From Betaproteobacteria bacterium (GTDB taxonomy: Bacteria > Pseudomonadota > Gammaproteobacteria > Burkholderiales > SG8-41), in assembly GCA_021732605.1 (NCBI GenBank), contig JAKFUS010000031.1, positions 1 to 64,000 of the forward strand: a DNA stretch of 64,000 nt, read 5' to 3'. A program made the position numbers and the translations under genes. Shown piece after piece: positions 39,967-49,122 of this stretch (positions within the stretch are counted from its first letter, which is position 1; every line of letters starts with the position of its first letter). The notes beneath the pieces were generated by a model, which had not been told where the DNA came from, did not search any database, and saw nothing but the letters and a program-made list of their open reading frames with translations.

Positions 39967-41064
39967 ATGACTTTCAAACCGGCCGCCGCCCGCTTCGCCA
40001 CCATCCTCTTCTGCATGGGACTTACTGCCCCGGTGCTGGCGCAGACTGACGAGTTGCAGGAAGCCCAGCAATTGCTGAAACAGGGACAGACCGACCGCGC
40101 AATGGAGCGCGTCGAGCAGTATCTGAAAACCAAACCCAAGGATGCACGCGGCCGTTTCCTGCGCGGCATCCTGCTCACCGAGCAGAACAAACCCACGGAA
40201 GCCATCCGCGTCTTCACAGAACTGACGCAGGATTTTCCGGAGCTGCCGGAGCCGTACAACAACCTCGCGGTGTTGTATGCCTCGCAGGGACAGTACGACA
40301 AAGCGCGCGGCGCACTGGAAATGGCGATCCGTACCCACCCCAGTTACGCCACCGCGCACGAGAACCTCGGTGACATTTACGCCAAGATGGCGAGCCAGGC
40401 CTATGACAAGGCGCTGCAACTCGACAAGGGCAACCAGGCCGCGCAGACCAAGCTCAACCTGATCAAGGATCTGTTCACCGGCGGCACGCGCCCGCCCAAG
40501 GTCGCCGCGCTGACCCAAAGCCCGCCCAAAGCCGCTCCGACGCCGGCTGCGGCACCGCCCGTTCGCCCGATCACCCCGGCACCGGCCGCGCCAGCGGCAC
40601 CGCAGGTGGCTGCACCAAAGCCCGCGCCCGCCCCGGTCGCTAACGCCAAAGAACCGGCCAAAGAGCCGGCAAAGGAGCCAGTGAAGGAAGCAGCCCCCGC
40701 CAAGGCTGCGCCCCCGGCCAACAATCCGGAGGCCGTAATCAAGGCCGTCGAGGGTTGGGCCGCCGCCTGGACCGGTAACGATGTCGATGGTTACCTCGCG
40801 CGTTACGCACCGGGCTTCAAACCGCCGGATGGCGAGCCGCGCAAGACCTGGGAAAAAGAACGCCGTGCGCGTATCGCCAAGCCGCGCAAAATCGAAGTGC
40901 GTGTCGAAGCACCGAAAGTCACGTTCAACGACGACAACCGCGCGACGGTGACCTTCCGCCAGCATTACCGCTCCAACAGCCTCAAAGTTTCCGCCAGCAA
41001 GAAGCTGGTGATGGTCAAGTCGGGTAACCAATGGCTGATCCAGGAAGAACTCGTCGGCGGATGA
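39967..41064 (+). CDS. Exported TPR protein with C-terminal NTF2-like domain
   Basis: 365 residues. Signal peptide to VLAQ (about 26), then three or so tetratricopeptide repeats (about 30-150, EAQQLLKQGQTDRAMERVEQ and following), an Ala/Pro/Lys-rich linker (about 180-265) and a C-terminal NTF2-like domain (AVEGWAAAWTGNDVDGYLAR to GNQWLIQEE) of the kind found on Cds6-type L,D-transpeptidases. ATG 39967 starts the signal peptide. The stop overlaps the next gene by four bases. The partner protein carries a related C-terminal domain, so both are likely to act on the same periplasmic target. Confidence 0.85.
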   Translation: MTFKPAAARFATILFCMGLTAPVLAQTDELQEAQQLLKQGQTDRAMERVEQYLKTKPKDARGRFLRGILLTEQNKPTEAIRVFTELTQDFPELPEPYNNLAVLYASQGQYDKARGALEMAIRTHPSYATAHENLGDIYAKMASQAYDKALQLDKGNQAAQTKLNLIKDLFTGGTRPPKVAALTQSPPKAAPTPAAAPPVRPITPAPAAPAAPQVAAPKPAPAPVANAKEPAKEPAKEPVKEAAPAKAAPPANNPEAVIKAVEGWAAAWTGNDVDGYLARYAPGFKPPDGEPRKTWEKERRARIAKPRKIEVRVEAPKVTFNDDNRATVTFRQHYRSNSLKVSASKKLVMVKSGNQWLIQEELVGG

Positions 41065-42323
41065 TACGCCCGCTGTTTGCCTGCGCACTGGCCGCAGCCA
41101 TTACCGCCACAGCGCTGACGCCGTCCTCCACCACGCTCGCTCTTGGCAACCGCCCCCTGGCGCCAGGCTCCGGCGGTCTGCTCGGCCCGGGCGGCAGCAC
41201 TACTGCGGCAACGGAAGCCTTGCTGGCACAGACGCTGCTCGCGATCGCCAGTTCGCAGTTCGACATTGCGCTGACGGAAATCGACAAGGTGCTGCTGCAG
41301 AATCCAAACTTCCGTCTGGCCCACCTGATCAGGGGCGACCTGCTGATGGCACGGGCGCGTCCGATCAGCAGCATCGGCAGCGCGTCGGATGCGCCGGCAG
41401 AGCGTATCGCCGACCTGCGCGAGGAAGCGCGGGCACGATTGATCCGTCACAAGCAGGAACGTCCGGGTAATCGGGTGCCGCGTTCGCTGCTGCAGATGGA
41501 TCCCGCACAGAAATACGCTTTCGTCGTCGATACTTCGAAATACACGCTGTATGTCTTCGAAAACGACAAGGGCACACCGCGTTACGTCGCTGACTACTAC
41601 ACCACCATTGGCCGCAACGGCATCGAGAAGCTGCGCGAAGGCGACAAAAAAACACCGCTGGGCGTCTATCACGTCACCGGCAACCTGCCGCGCGAGCATC
41701 TCACCAAGACTTATGGCACGCAAAGCGCGCTCTACGGCGACGGCGCATTCCCGATCAACTACCCCAACGACTGGGACCGTCGCCGCGGCCGCAACGGCCA
41801 CGGCATCTGGCTGCACGGCGTACCCTTCGACACTTACAGCCGGCCGCCGAATGCCAGCGACGGGTGCGTGGCACTGACCAATGAAGATCTGCTGACCATC
41901 TCCAAGCATGTGCAGGTCGGCCTGACACCGGTGATCATCGCGCAGGATGTCGAATGGGTCGAAGCCGGCAGCGCAAAAACCACGCGCAACACCCTGCAGC
42001 AATCGATCGAGAACTGGCGTCGTGACTGGGAAAGCCGCGACACCGACCAGTACCTGCGCCATTACTCTGCCGATTTCGCTGCGGGCAAGCAGGATATCGC
42101 CGCTTGGTCAGCACAGAAACGCAGCGTCAATGCCGGCAAATCGTGGATCAAGGTCAAGGTCGACCATGTCAGCATGTTCCTGTATCCGGGCGACGAAAAT
42201 CTGGCCGTGGTGACCTTCGAACAGGATTACGCCAGCAGCAACATCAGCAACAAGATGCGCAAGCGCCAGTATTGGCAGCTCGAAAAAGGCGGCTGGCGCA
42301 TCGTCCATGAAGGCGCGGCCTGA
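41061..42323 (+). CDS. L,D-transpeptidase (YkuD) with NTF2-like C-terminus
   Basis: Periplasmic peptidoglycan or protein cross-linking enzyme. 420 residues: signal-like N-terminus, a short repeat-bearing segment (50-100), YkuD domain (about 150-295) with H252 in WLHGVP and the nucleophile C269 in ASDGCV, then an NTF2-like domain (SIENWRRDWESRDTDQYLRH to KGGWRIVHEG) resembling Helicobacter Csd6. ATG 41061 overlaps the upstream stop (ATGA). Likely translationally coupled to the TPR protein. Confidence 0.92.
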   Translation: MIRPLFACALAAAITATALTPSSTTLALGNRPLAPGSGGLLGPGGSTTAATEALLAQTLLAIASSQFDIALTEIDKVLLQNPNFRLAHLIRGDLLMARARPISSIGSASDAPAERIADLREEARARLIRHKQERPGNRVPRSLLQMDPAQKYAFVVDTSKYTLYVFENDKGTPRYVADYYTTIGRNGIEKLREGDKKTPLGVYHVTGNLPREHLTKTYGTQSALYGDGAFPINYPNDWDRRRGRNGHGIWLHGVPFDTYSRPPNASDGCVALTNEDLLTISKHVQVGLTPVIIAQDVEWVEAGSAKTTRNTLQQSIENWRRDWESRDTDQYLRHYSADFAAGKQDIAAWSAQKRSVNAGKSWIKVKVDHVSMFLYPGDENLAVVTFEQDYASSNISNKMRKRQYWQLEKGGWRIVHEGAA

Positions 42324-42339
42324 AGCCTCGCCAAAACTC

Positions 42340-42363
42340 AATAACCCTTTGTTTTTATTGATA
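42340..42363 (+). repeat. 24-bp dispersed intergenic repeat, copy 2
   Basis: AATAACCCTTTGTTTTTATTGATA up to one base; differs from the copy at 36703-36726 at a single position. It ends 5 bases before the ppiA ATG, where a ribosome site would be expected. Confidence 0.75.
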
Positions 42364-42368
42364 AAATT

Positions 42369-42974
42369 ATGATTCGCTTAATAAGTCGTTTAGCACCACT
42401 GCTGATTGCATTAATGCTCGCCCCCGCCGCCCACGCTGCCAATCCGAAGGTTGAGTTGAAAACCACGCTGGGTGCCGTGGTCATTGAGCTGTATCCGGAG
42501 AACGCGCCGAAAACCGTCGAGAATTTTCTGCAATATGTGAAAGACGGTTTTTATGACGGCACGGTTTTCCATCGCGTGATTCCCGGCTTCATGGTCCAGG
42601 GCGGCGGCTTCACGCCGAACCTCCAGCAAAAGACCACGCGCCCGATGATCCGCAACGAAGCCGGCAACGGCCTCCGCAACGCCACTGGCACCCTGGCCAT
42701 GGCACGAACCGCGGATCCGCATTCAGCCACCGCGCAGTTTTTCATCAACGTCACTGAGAATGATTTCCTCGATTTCAAATCGCCCGACGACAAAGGCTAC
42801 GGCTACACGGTGTTCGCCCGGGTGACTTCCGGCATGGACGTGGTGGAGAAAATGCTGCAGGTACCGACTGCCACGGCAGGCCCGCACCAGAACGTGCCGC
42901 GTCAGCCCATTGTCATCGAACGCGCGCGGCTGCTTGCTGATACTCCGGCCGCCAAATCGCAAAAAACCAAATAA
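42369..42974 (+). CDS. ppiA: Periplasmic peptidyl-prolyl cis-trans isomerase (cyclophilin)
   Basis: Catalyses proline isomerisation in periplasmic proteins. 201 residues: signal peptide ending AHA|A (about 23), then a cyclophilin domain with [15 protein letters not shown] (catalytic Arg), [17 protein letters not shown] and [17 protein letters not shown]. No ribosome site is visible before ATG 42369, which follows an AT-rich repeat. It is directly upstream of its cytoplasmic paralogue. Confidence 0.93.
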   Translation: MIRLISRLAPLLIALMLAPAAHAANPKVELKTTLGAVVIELYPENAPKTVENFLQYVKDGFYDGTVFHRVIPGFMVQGGGFTPNLQQKTTRPMIRNEAGNGLRNATGTLAMARTADPHSATAQFFINVTENDFLDFKSPDDKGYGYTVFARVTSGMDVVEKMLQVPTATAGPHQNVPRQPIVIERARLLADTPAAKSQKTK

Positions 42975-42994
42975 CCCGCATCCAAGGACCTGCC

Positions 42995-43486
42995 ATGATC
43001 AAGCTGCATACCAAACACGGCGTCATCACTCTCGAACTCGACGCCGCCAAAGCCCCTGATACCGTCGCCAACTTCATCCAGTACGTGAAGGACGGCCATT
43101 ACAGCAACACCATTTTCCATCGCGTCATCGACGGCTTCATGATCCAGGGCGGCGGCTTTGAACCCGGCATGAAACAGAAACCGACCCGAGAGCCGGTGCA
43201 GAACGAAGCCAACAACGGCCTGAAAAATACGCTCTACACGGTAGCCATGGCGCGCACCTCGGCACCGCATTCGGCCAGTGCGCAGTTTTTCATCAACGTC
43301 GGCGACAACGATTTCCTGAACCACACCGCGCCGACCGCCCAGGGCTGGGGTTATTGCGTGTTCGGCAAGGTGGTGGACGGCACCGATGTCGTCGACAAGA
43401 TCCGCAAGGTCAAGACCGGCAGCAAGGGCGGCCATCAGGATGTGCCGGTCGAAGACGTCGTGATCGAAAAAGCTGAAGTCGTCTAG
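42995..43486 (+). CDS. ppiB: Cytoplasmic peptidyl-prolyl cis-trans isomerase (cyclophilin)
   Basis: 163 residues, no signal peptide, cyclophilin core with [32 protein letters not shown] and [17 protein letters not shown]. About half identical to the preceding exported copy, so the pair arose by tandem duplication with gain or loss of a signal peptide; a ppiA-ppiB tandem is common in betaproteobacteria. Confidence 0.95.
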   Translation: MIKLHTKHGVITLELDAAKAPDTVANFIQYVKDGHYSNTIFHRVIDGFMIQGGGFEPGMKQKPTREPVQNEANNGLKNTLYTVAMARTSAPHSASAQFFINVGDNDFLNHTAPTAQGWGYCVFGKVVDGTDVVDKIRKVKTGSKGGHQDVPVEDVVIEKAEVV

Positions 43487-43561
43487 GGCACATGGCGGGT
43501 GGCGCAGGGTCACCCCCCTGTTCTGCTTCGCTTCAAGTGTTCCCTTGACCCTTCACGATTG

Positions 43562-44278
43562 ATGCACACCCTGTTCATCTCCGATCTGCACCTGGCGGCT
43601 GAGCGGCCGCAGATCATGGCGCAGTTCCTCGCGTTCACCACTGACATCGCGCCACAGGCTGCGGCGCTGTACATGCTAGGCGACCTGTTCGAATACTGGG
43701 CCGGCGACGATGACACTGACGCACTGGGCGCACAGACTGCCGCCGCACTGGCCGCCCTCGCCGCCCGCGGCACCAAAGTATTCCTGATGCAGGGCAACCG
43801 CGACGTGCTGATGGCCGGCGCGTTTGCTGCACGCAGCGGCGCAACGCTGATTGAGGATCCCCTGCTGATCAACCTGCACGGCACGCAGACGCTGCTGACC
43901 CACGGCGACGCGCTGTGCACGGATGACGCCGATTACCAGCGCTTTCGCGCCTACGCGCGGGATGCCGGCAACCAGGCGCGTTTTCTCGCCCAGCCGCTGG
44001 AAACACGGCGCGAACAGATGCTCGGCATGCGCGCCCAAAGCGAAGCCAGCAAGCAGCAGAAAACCGAAACCATCATGGATGTGGCACCGGCCGCGGTGGA
44101 AGACCTGCTGCGTCAATACAATTACCCGCGCCTGATTCACGGCCACACCCACCGCCCGGCGCGGCATGTCCATCAGGTCGACGGCCATAGCTGCGAGCGC
44201 TGGGTACTCAACGACTGGTATCAGCGCGGCGGCTACCTGCGCGTTGATGCCAGGGGTTGTTCCGCGGTTCTACTCTGA
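43562..44278 (+). CDS. lpxH: UDP-2,3-diacylglucosamine diphosphatase
   Basis: Lipid A pathway pyrophosphatase that makes lipid X at the inner membrane. 238-residue metallophosphoesterase: SDLHL (metal D and H), LGDLFEYWAGDD, GNRD, THGD and GHTHRPARH give the full metal site. ATG 43562 starts the family N-terminus (MHTLFISDLHL); an upstream GTG would add 21 unrelated residues. Follows ppiB by 75 bases as in many proteobacteria. Confidence 0.95.
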   Translation: MHTLFISDLHLAAERPQIMAQFLAFTTDIAPQAAALYMLGDLFEYWAGDDDTDALGAQTAAALAALAARGTKVFLMQGNRDVLMAGAFAARSGATLIEDPLLINLHGTQTLLTHGDALCTDDADYQRFRAYARDAGNQARFLAQPLETRREQMLGMRAQSEASKQQKTETIMDVAPAAVEDLLRQYNYPRLIHGHTHRPARHVHQVDGHSCERWVLNDWYQRGGYLRVDARGCSAVLL

Positions 44279-44280
44279 CG

Positions 44281-45507
44281 TTAAGACAGGGCCTGCGTAA
44301 AGTCGGCGATCAGATCGTCGATGTCCTCGATGCCGATCGACAGCCGGATCAGCGAGTCAGCGATACCCATTTCCGCACGCCGCTCCGCACCCATCTCCCA
44401 ATAAATAGTGTGCGCGACCGGTATCGCCAGCGTCCGGTTGTCGCCGAGATGACTGGATGAAATCACCAGTTGCAAGCGGTTGAGGAAATCGAAGCAGTCG
44501 ATGTTGTCGGCCAGTTCAATGCTCATCAACGCGCCGGAATTTCTGAACAACTCTCCGGCGAGACGATACTGCGGATGATCTTTGAGTCCGGGGTAATAGA
44601 CCTTGGTGACCTTGGGATGTTTGACAAGAAAGCGCGCCAGTCGCAGGCAATTGGCGGCCGCCCGCTCCATCCGCAGCGCCAGCGTCTCGGCACCCATCGC
44701 CAACCGGTGCGCCGCTTCAGCGGCCAGCGTGGCGCCGACATCGCGCAGTCCCTTTTTGCGAATCTGCAGAATGCCCCAGTTCGCCGGATTGGCGTTCTTG
44801 TAGTTGTCATAGATGTTCGGGAATGACTTCCAGTCGAACAAGCCGGTATCAGTCACCGCGCCGCCCAGCGCATTACCATGGCCGCCGATGTATTTGGTCA
44901 GCGAATTGATCACCAGACTGGCCTGCACCTGTTTCGGCCGGAACAGATACGGCGAGGTCATCGTATTGTCGACAAAATAGATCAGCCCGCGACGCGCACA
45001 CAACTCGCCAATGCGCGCCAGATCGGCGACCTGGGTGCGCGGGTTGGCGATGGTTTCGACAAACACCATCCTGGTATTGGGCCGCAACGCCTTTTCCACA
45101 TTTTCCACGTGGGTGGCATCGACATAACTGATGTCGCAACCGAACTGATCCAGGGTTCCGAACAGGCTGTTGGTATTGCCAAACAGGAATGCGCTCGACA
45201 CCACATGATCGCCGCCGCGCAGCAGCGCGATGAAGGTCGAGGCAATCGCCGCCATGCCGGTTGAAAAGCAGGCCGTCGCAATGCCGTCCTCCATCTTGCT
45301 GATTTTTGATTCCAGCGCCGCCGTGGTGGGATTGCCCTGCCGGCCATAGGCGTAACCGGCCATTTCGCCCTTGAACACCTTCACCAGGTCGCGCGCATCC
45401 GGATAACCGAAAGCAACCGCAGTATGCATCGGCTTGAGCACGGAATGATGCTCGATCGGTGATTCCAGATCGGAGTGCAGGATCGTCGTCGTAAAGCCGT
45501 TCTTCAT
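44281..45507 (-). CDS. metZ: Trans-sulfuration family PLP enzyme (metZ-like)
   Basis: 408-residue Cys/Met-metabolism PLP enzyme, probably O-succinylhomoserine sulfhydrylase or a cystathionine gamma-synthase relative. Visible: YAYGRQGNPTTAALE, FSTGMAAIASTF, FVETIANPRTQVADL, the PLP-stacking region FVDNTMTSPYLF and PLP lysine in NSLTKYIGGHG; SSSHLGDNRTLAIPVAHT near the end. GGAG precedes ATG 45507. A SAM-II riboswitch candidate and terminator stand immediately upstream, supporting a methionine-biosynthetic role. In relatives metZ is beside purF, as here. The exact substrate is inferred. Confidence 0.85.
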   Translation of the reverse strand: MKNGFTTTILHSDLESPIEHHSVLKPMHTAVAFGYPDARDLVKVFKGEMAGYAYGRQGNPTTAALESKISKMEDGIATACFSTGMAAIASTFIALLRGGDHVVSSAFLFGNTNSLFGTLDQFGCDISYVDATHVENVEKALRPNTRMVFVETIANPRTQVADLARIGELCARRGLIYFVDNTMTSPYLFRPKQVQASLVINSLTKYIGGHGNALGGAVTDTGLFDWKSFPNIYDNYKNANPANWGILQIRKKGLRDVGATLAAEAAHRLAMGAETLALRMERAAANCLRLARFLVKHPKVTKVYYPGLKDHPQYRLAGELFRNSGALMSIELADNIDCFDFLNRLQLVISSSHLGDNRTLAIPVAHTIYWEMGAERRAEMGIADSLIRLSIGIEDIDDLIADFTQALS

Positions 45508-45525
45508 GTTCTCGCTCCATCAAAT

Positions 45526-45557
45526 AAAAAACCCGGCCAGCTAGCGCGGACCGGGTT
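45526..45557 (-). terminator. Terminator (expression platform) before metZ
   Basis: On the minus strand AACCCGG (45551-45557), a 14-base interval and CCGGGTT (45530-45536), running into six T (45526-45531). It lies between the SAM-II aptamer and the metZ start, so termination on SAM binding is likely. Confidence 0.85.
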
Positions 45558-45560
45558 CTT

Positions 45561-45617
45561 CCGTCGCTTTAGCTGCATTTTTAACGCGCCCGCAAGCTGT
45601 TCTTCAAATCGGCGCAG
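45561..45617 (-). promoter_or_regulatory. SAM-II riboswitch candidate
   Basis: Minus strand. P1: TGCGCC (45611-45616) with GGCGCG (45585-45590). The loop starts GATTTGAA, as in SAM-II. Pseudoknot P2: AGCTTGC (45592-45598) with GCAGCT (45571-45576), one bulge. The 3' part GTTAAAAATGCAGCTAAA matches the conserved SAM-II tail (GTGATAAATGTAGCTAAA in the metX example from memory). Position before a methionine gene and a terminator fits SAM-dependent control. SAM-II is known mainly from alphaproteobacteria. Confidence 0.85.
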
Positions 45618-45622
45618 AAGGA

Positions 45623-45652
45623 AGATTACCGCAGGCCCGCAGCCGGCGTCAA
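45623..45652 (-). promoter_or_regulatory. Candidate promoter of the metZ riboswitch
   Basis: TTGACG (45647-45652), 18-base spacer, TAATCT (45623-45628). It would start transcription near 45616, exactly at the first base of riboswitch P1. The -10 match is weak. Confidence 0.45.
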
Positions 45653-45691
45653 ACCGGGCACCTATTGGCCACCCCCTCAGTGGCCAAACCC

Positions 45692-46336
45692 TTATTTGCC
45701 AAACTCCGACACAAGCGCCGCCATGGCCTGTGCCTGCGGATCAGCCGATTGCGCCAGACCGTCGACAACACCGGCGCGGTCCGCGTCCGCCCGGTTCTGG
45801 CTGACTTTCCATTTGCCTTCGATGCGGCTGATCGGGATCTCGATGCCGACGATGGCGCCCAGCATGCGCTCAATGTAATCCGCCGGTGCGTCACCTATCC
45901 CCCAGGGCTGCGGCAAGCCGGCTTCCTGCTGGTCGGTCAGTCGCGATACCAGATCACGCAACCACTCACGGTCATCATGAATGATCAGCGGGCCTCGGGC
46001 GTGCACCACTGCGTAATTCCAGGTCGGCACCACTTTGCCGCTCGCGCGTTTTTCCGGATACCACGACGGCGTGACGTACACCTGCGATCCCTGGAAAACG
46101 GCCAGCGCCTCATTTTCGTACCCGGCTTCGTGCAACTGTCGCCACAGCGGGTTGGCGCGGGCAACATGGCCGCGCAGTGTGCCCTGCGGCGAGAGCAAGG
46201 GGTCGATCAGCAAGGGCAGGTGGTTGGCTTCCAAGGAGCCACTGGTATTAGTGACCAGCACGGCCAGCGGGTGTGCGCGGATCAGCGCATGCATCACATC
46301 GATGCGCTCCTCGCGGAACGCGGCAACCTGGTACAT
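45692..46336 (-). CDS. PaiB-type FMN-binding regulator
   Basis: 214-residue FMN-binding split-barrel protein like Bacillus PaiB. Typical segments: HPLAVLVTNTSGSLEANHLPLL, GTLRGHVARANPLWR, VFQGSQVYVTPSWYPEK, VPTWNYAVVHARG and KWKVSQNR. In Bacillus PaiB represses proteolytic and sporulation genes; in Gram-negatives the role is unclear. It follows purF by 14 bases and may be co-transcribed. Confidence 0.85.
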   Translation of the reverse strand: MYQVAAFREERIDVMHALIRAHPLAVLVTNTSGSLEANHLPLLIDPLLSPQGTLRGHVARANPLWRQLHEAGYENEALAVFQGSQVYVTPSWYPEKRASGKVVPTWNYAVVHARGPLIIHDDREWLRDLVSRLTDQQEAGLPQPWGIGDAPADYIERMLGAIVGIEIPISRIEGKWKVSQNRADADRAGVVDGLAQSADPQAQAMAALVSEFGK

Positions 46337-46350
46337 GGCAGCGTAACCGC

Positions 46351-47871
46351 CTAGTCGACCAGTTCCAGCCCGAGGTCGAGTTGCGTCGCCGCCGTCTCTG
46401 CATCGGCCTTGGTGCTGTCGCGACGCTGCGCCTCGACACCATCCAGATAGGCCTGGGTCACGTCACCCGTGATGTAGTGGCCGCTAAAGCAGGAAGCCTC
46501 AAAATTGGTGACCGCAGGATTGACGCTACGCACGTCGCCGATCAGTGCATCGAGTTCCTGGTAAATCAGCGCATCACAGCCGATCTCGCGGGCAATTTCC
46601 TCATCGGAGCGGCCACTGGCGATCAGTTCGTCACGGCTCGACATGTCGATACCGTACACATTGGCATAACGCACCGGCGGCGCCGCCGACGCAAAATAGA
46701 CTTTGCGCGCACCCGCATCGCGGGCCATCTGCACGATCTCGCGACTGGTGGTGCCGCGCACAATCGAGTCATCGACCAGCAGCACGTTTTTGCCGCGGAA
46801 CTCCATGCCGATGGCGTTCAGCTTTTGCCGCACCGATTTCCGGCGGATGGCCTGCCCGGGCATGATGAAAGTCCGGCCGATGTAGCGATTCTTGATGAAT
46901 CCCTCGCGATACCCGAGGTTGAGGTGATTCGACAGTTGCATCGCAGAAGGCCGGCTCGAATCCGGGATCGGGATCACCACGTCGATATCGAGGCTTGCAA
47001 AGTCTTTCTCGATCTTCCGCCCCAGGCTCTCACCCATGCGCAGCCGGGTCTCATACACCGAAATGCCGTCGATCACCGAGTCCGGACGCGCCAGATAAAC
47101 AAATTCGAACAGGCAGGGATTCAACGACGGATTGTCCGCGCATTGGTGGCTGTAAAAATTGCCGTCAAGGTCGATGAATATCGCTTCACCCGGCGCCACG
47201 TCGCGCACCAGCTTGTAACCGAGGCCGTCCAGTGCGACGCTTTCTGACGCCACCATATACTCGGGCCCTTGCGCTGTATCAGCCTTGCCGAATACCAGGG
47301 GACGAATGCCATACGGGTCGCGGAACGCAAGCAGGCCGTAGCCGGCAATCATCGCGACCACCGCATACGCGCCGCGGCAGCGCCGGTGCACACCCGACAC
47401 CGCAGCGAAAATCGTCGCCGGATCGAGTTTGTAGTTGGTTGCGTTTGCCGCCAGCTCATGCGCCAGCACGTTCAACAGCACCTCCGAATCCGACTCGGTA
47501 TTGACGTGGCGCAGGTCGAGCCGGAACAGATCGTTTTTAAGTTGCTCCGCGTTGGTCAGGTTGCCATTGTGGCCAAGCACGATGCCGAACGGAGAATTCA
47601 CATAAAAAGGCTGCGACTCGGCCGCGGAAAATGCCGAACCGGCCGTCGGGTAACGCGTATGGCCGATCCCGGCAAAGCCGGCGAGGCTGCGCATGTTGCG
47701 GGTGCGAAACACGTCGCGCACCATGCCGCCGCCCTTGTGCATGTGGAAACTCGCGCCGTCCGCAGTGACGATACCGGCAGCGTCCTGGCCGCGGTGCTGC
47801 AGCACCAGCAATCCGTCATACAGCACCTGGTTGACGGGGCTGCGGGAGACAACTCCGACGATTCCGCACAT
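46351..47871 (-). CDS. purF: Amidophosphoribosyltransferase
   Basis: First committed step of purine synthesis: PRPP plus glutamine to phosphoribosylamine. 506 residues: class II glutaminase domain with Cys2 nucleophile (MCGIVGVV), [11 protein letters not shown] and GHNGNLTN; phosphoribosyltransferase domain with the PRPP loop [15 protein letters not shown]. Follows cvpA by 22 bases, the conserved cvpA-purF order. Confidence 0.98.
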   Translation of the reverse strand: MCGIVGVVSRSPVNQVLYDGLLVLQHRGQDAAGIVTADGASFHMHKGGGMVRDVFRTRNMRSLAGFAGIGHTRYPTAGSAFSAAESQPFYVNSPFGIVLGHNGNLTNAEQLKNDLFRLDLRHVNTESDSEVLLNVLAHELAANATNYKLDPATIFAAVSGVHRRCRGAYAVVAMIAGYGLLAFRDPYGIRPLVFGKADTAQGPEYMVASESVALDGLGYKLVRDVAPGEAIFIDLDGNFYSHQCADNPSLNPCLFEFVYLARPDSVIDGISVYETRLRMGESLGRKIEKDFASLDIDVVIPIPDSSRPSAMQLSNHLNLGYREGFIKNRYIGRTFIMPGQAIRRKSVRQKLNAIGMEFRGKNVLLVDDSIVRGTTSREIVQMARDAGARKVYFASAAPPVRYANVYGIDMSSRDELIASGRSDEEIAREIGCDALIYQELDALIGDVRSVNPAVTNFEASCFSGHYITGDVTQAYLDGVEAQRRDSTKADAETAATQLDLGLELVD

Positions 47872-47893
47872 GGCGTTTCCTTAGAACCTGTTC

Positions 47894-48385
47894 CTAACGA
47901 TACCGGATGTGCTGGCTCACCGCGGGCGGCAACCAGCTCTTGACCACAATCGCAATCCGCTCCAACACTGGCCGCAATGCCGCCTCGCGCCAGAACGGCT
48001 GGCTCGGCAATGTCGTCGCGCCGGCGAGCAAGACCAGAATCGTCACTACCGCAATGCCCCGCACCAGACCAAATATGGTGCCAAGAAGGCGATCTTCAAG
48101 TCCCAGACCGGCACTCTTGACCATCTGCGACACGGCCATGGCAACCAGGCTCATCGCGAGCAGCACCACGAAAAACAGCACGGCAAAACCGGCGAGCTGG
48201 CGCAGTTCCTCACTGGGGATTTCCGCCGGCATGATGGACGCAAGCTGGTCGCCGAAGATCCAGGCGACGATGAAGGCGATCGCCCATCCGGCAAGCGCGA
48301 GGACTTCCCGCACCAGACCGCGCATGACGCTGAGGAGAACCGAAAATCCGATAATGGCGAGCACCGCATAATCAAGCAGGGTCAT
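47894..48385 (-). CDS. cvpA: Colicin V production family protein CvpA
   Basis: Inner-membrane protein of 163 residues with four hydrophobic segments (LDYAVLAIIGFSVLLSVMRG, LAGWAIAFIVAWIF, LAGFAVLFFVVLLAMSLVAM, IAVVTILVLLAGATTLPSQ). Belongs to the CvpA family, linked to envelope stress and purine operons; molecular role unknown. Sits 3 bases behind dedD and before purF. Confidence 0.92.
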   Translation of the reverse strand: MTLLDYAVLAIIGFSVLLSVMRGLVREVLALAGWAIAFIVAWIFGDQLASIMPAEIPSEELRQLAGFAVLFFVVLLAMSLVAMAVSQMVKSAGLGLEDRLLGTIFGLVRGIAVVTILVLLAGATTLPSQPFWREAALRPVLERIAIVVKSWLPPAVSQHIRYR

Positions 48386-48388
48386 CGG

Positions 48389-49066
48389 TTATCGGGGAAT
48401 CACCTTGCCGTCGAGCTGCAATTTCTGCAGCTGCGGACGCGCCTTTTCGGCGGCTTCACGACTGGCATAGGGGCCGACACGCACGCGCGTCACCGGACCT
48501 TTCGCCGTCTGTACGACTTCGGTGTACGCCTTGAGCCCGCCGCCGCTGATCCTGGCCTGCAATTCCTTGGCCTTCGCGGCATCCGACAGTGCGGCAACCT
48601 GGATCACAAAACCACCGGTGGCCGGCGTCTTCGCTTGTGCCTGGCTCTCTGCTTTGGTTACCGGTTTTGCGGGCATCGGTGCAGGCGCCGCCTGCTGCGG
48701 CTTCGCTACCGCTTTGGGTTCGGCTTTGACTTCGGTCTTGGGCTCGGCCTTGGGTTCCGGCTTGATTTCAGCTTTCGGTTCTGGCTTCGGCTCCGCTTTC
48801 GGCGGCACCACCGGTTCTGCAACAACAGGTGCAATAGCAATCGCCGGTTTTTCCGCAGGTTTCAGCGGCGCCGGTTTTGCCGACATCACACCGGCTTCCG
48901 GCGACGGAATCTGGATATTGATGCTTTGGGTCGCCGGTTTGGGCTCGGAATCGAGAATCATTGGCAGCAGCACCGCCACTGCGGTGACCAGCACAATCGC
49001 GCCGACCAGACGGCGGCGTGCGCGCTTCTTCAGCTGGAGTTCTTCGTCGCTAACGTTTCTCGCCAT
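48389..49066 (-). CDS. dedD: SPOR-domain protein (DedD-like)
   Basis: Septal cell-division protein. 225 residues: cytoplasmic start, one transmembrane helix (about 20-40, VGAIVLVTAVAVLLPMIL), a periplasmic linker of Lys-Pro-Glu-Ala repeats (about 85-145) and a C-terminal SPOR domain (GGFVIQVAALSDAAKAKELQ to QLDGKVIPR) that binds denuded peptidoglycan. In the conserved folC-dedD-cvpA-purF run. Confidence 0.92.
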   Translation of the reverse strand: MARNVSDEELQLKKRARRRLVGAIVLVTAVAVLLPMILDSEPKPATQSINIQIPSPEAGVMSAKPAPLKPAEKPAIAIAPVVAEPVVPPKAEPKPEPKAEIKPEPKAEPKTEVKAEPKAVAKPQQAAPAPMPAKPVTKAESQAQAKTPATGGFVIQVAALSDAAKAKELQARISGGGLKAYTEVVQTAKGPVTRVRVGPYASREAAEKARPQLQKLQLDGKVIPR

Positions 49067-49122
49067 TCCTGATACGCCGTAAGCGAAGTAAAATATTGAT
49101 TTTAAACGATTTTTACCGCTTT

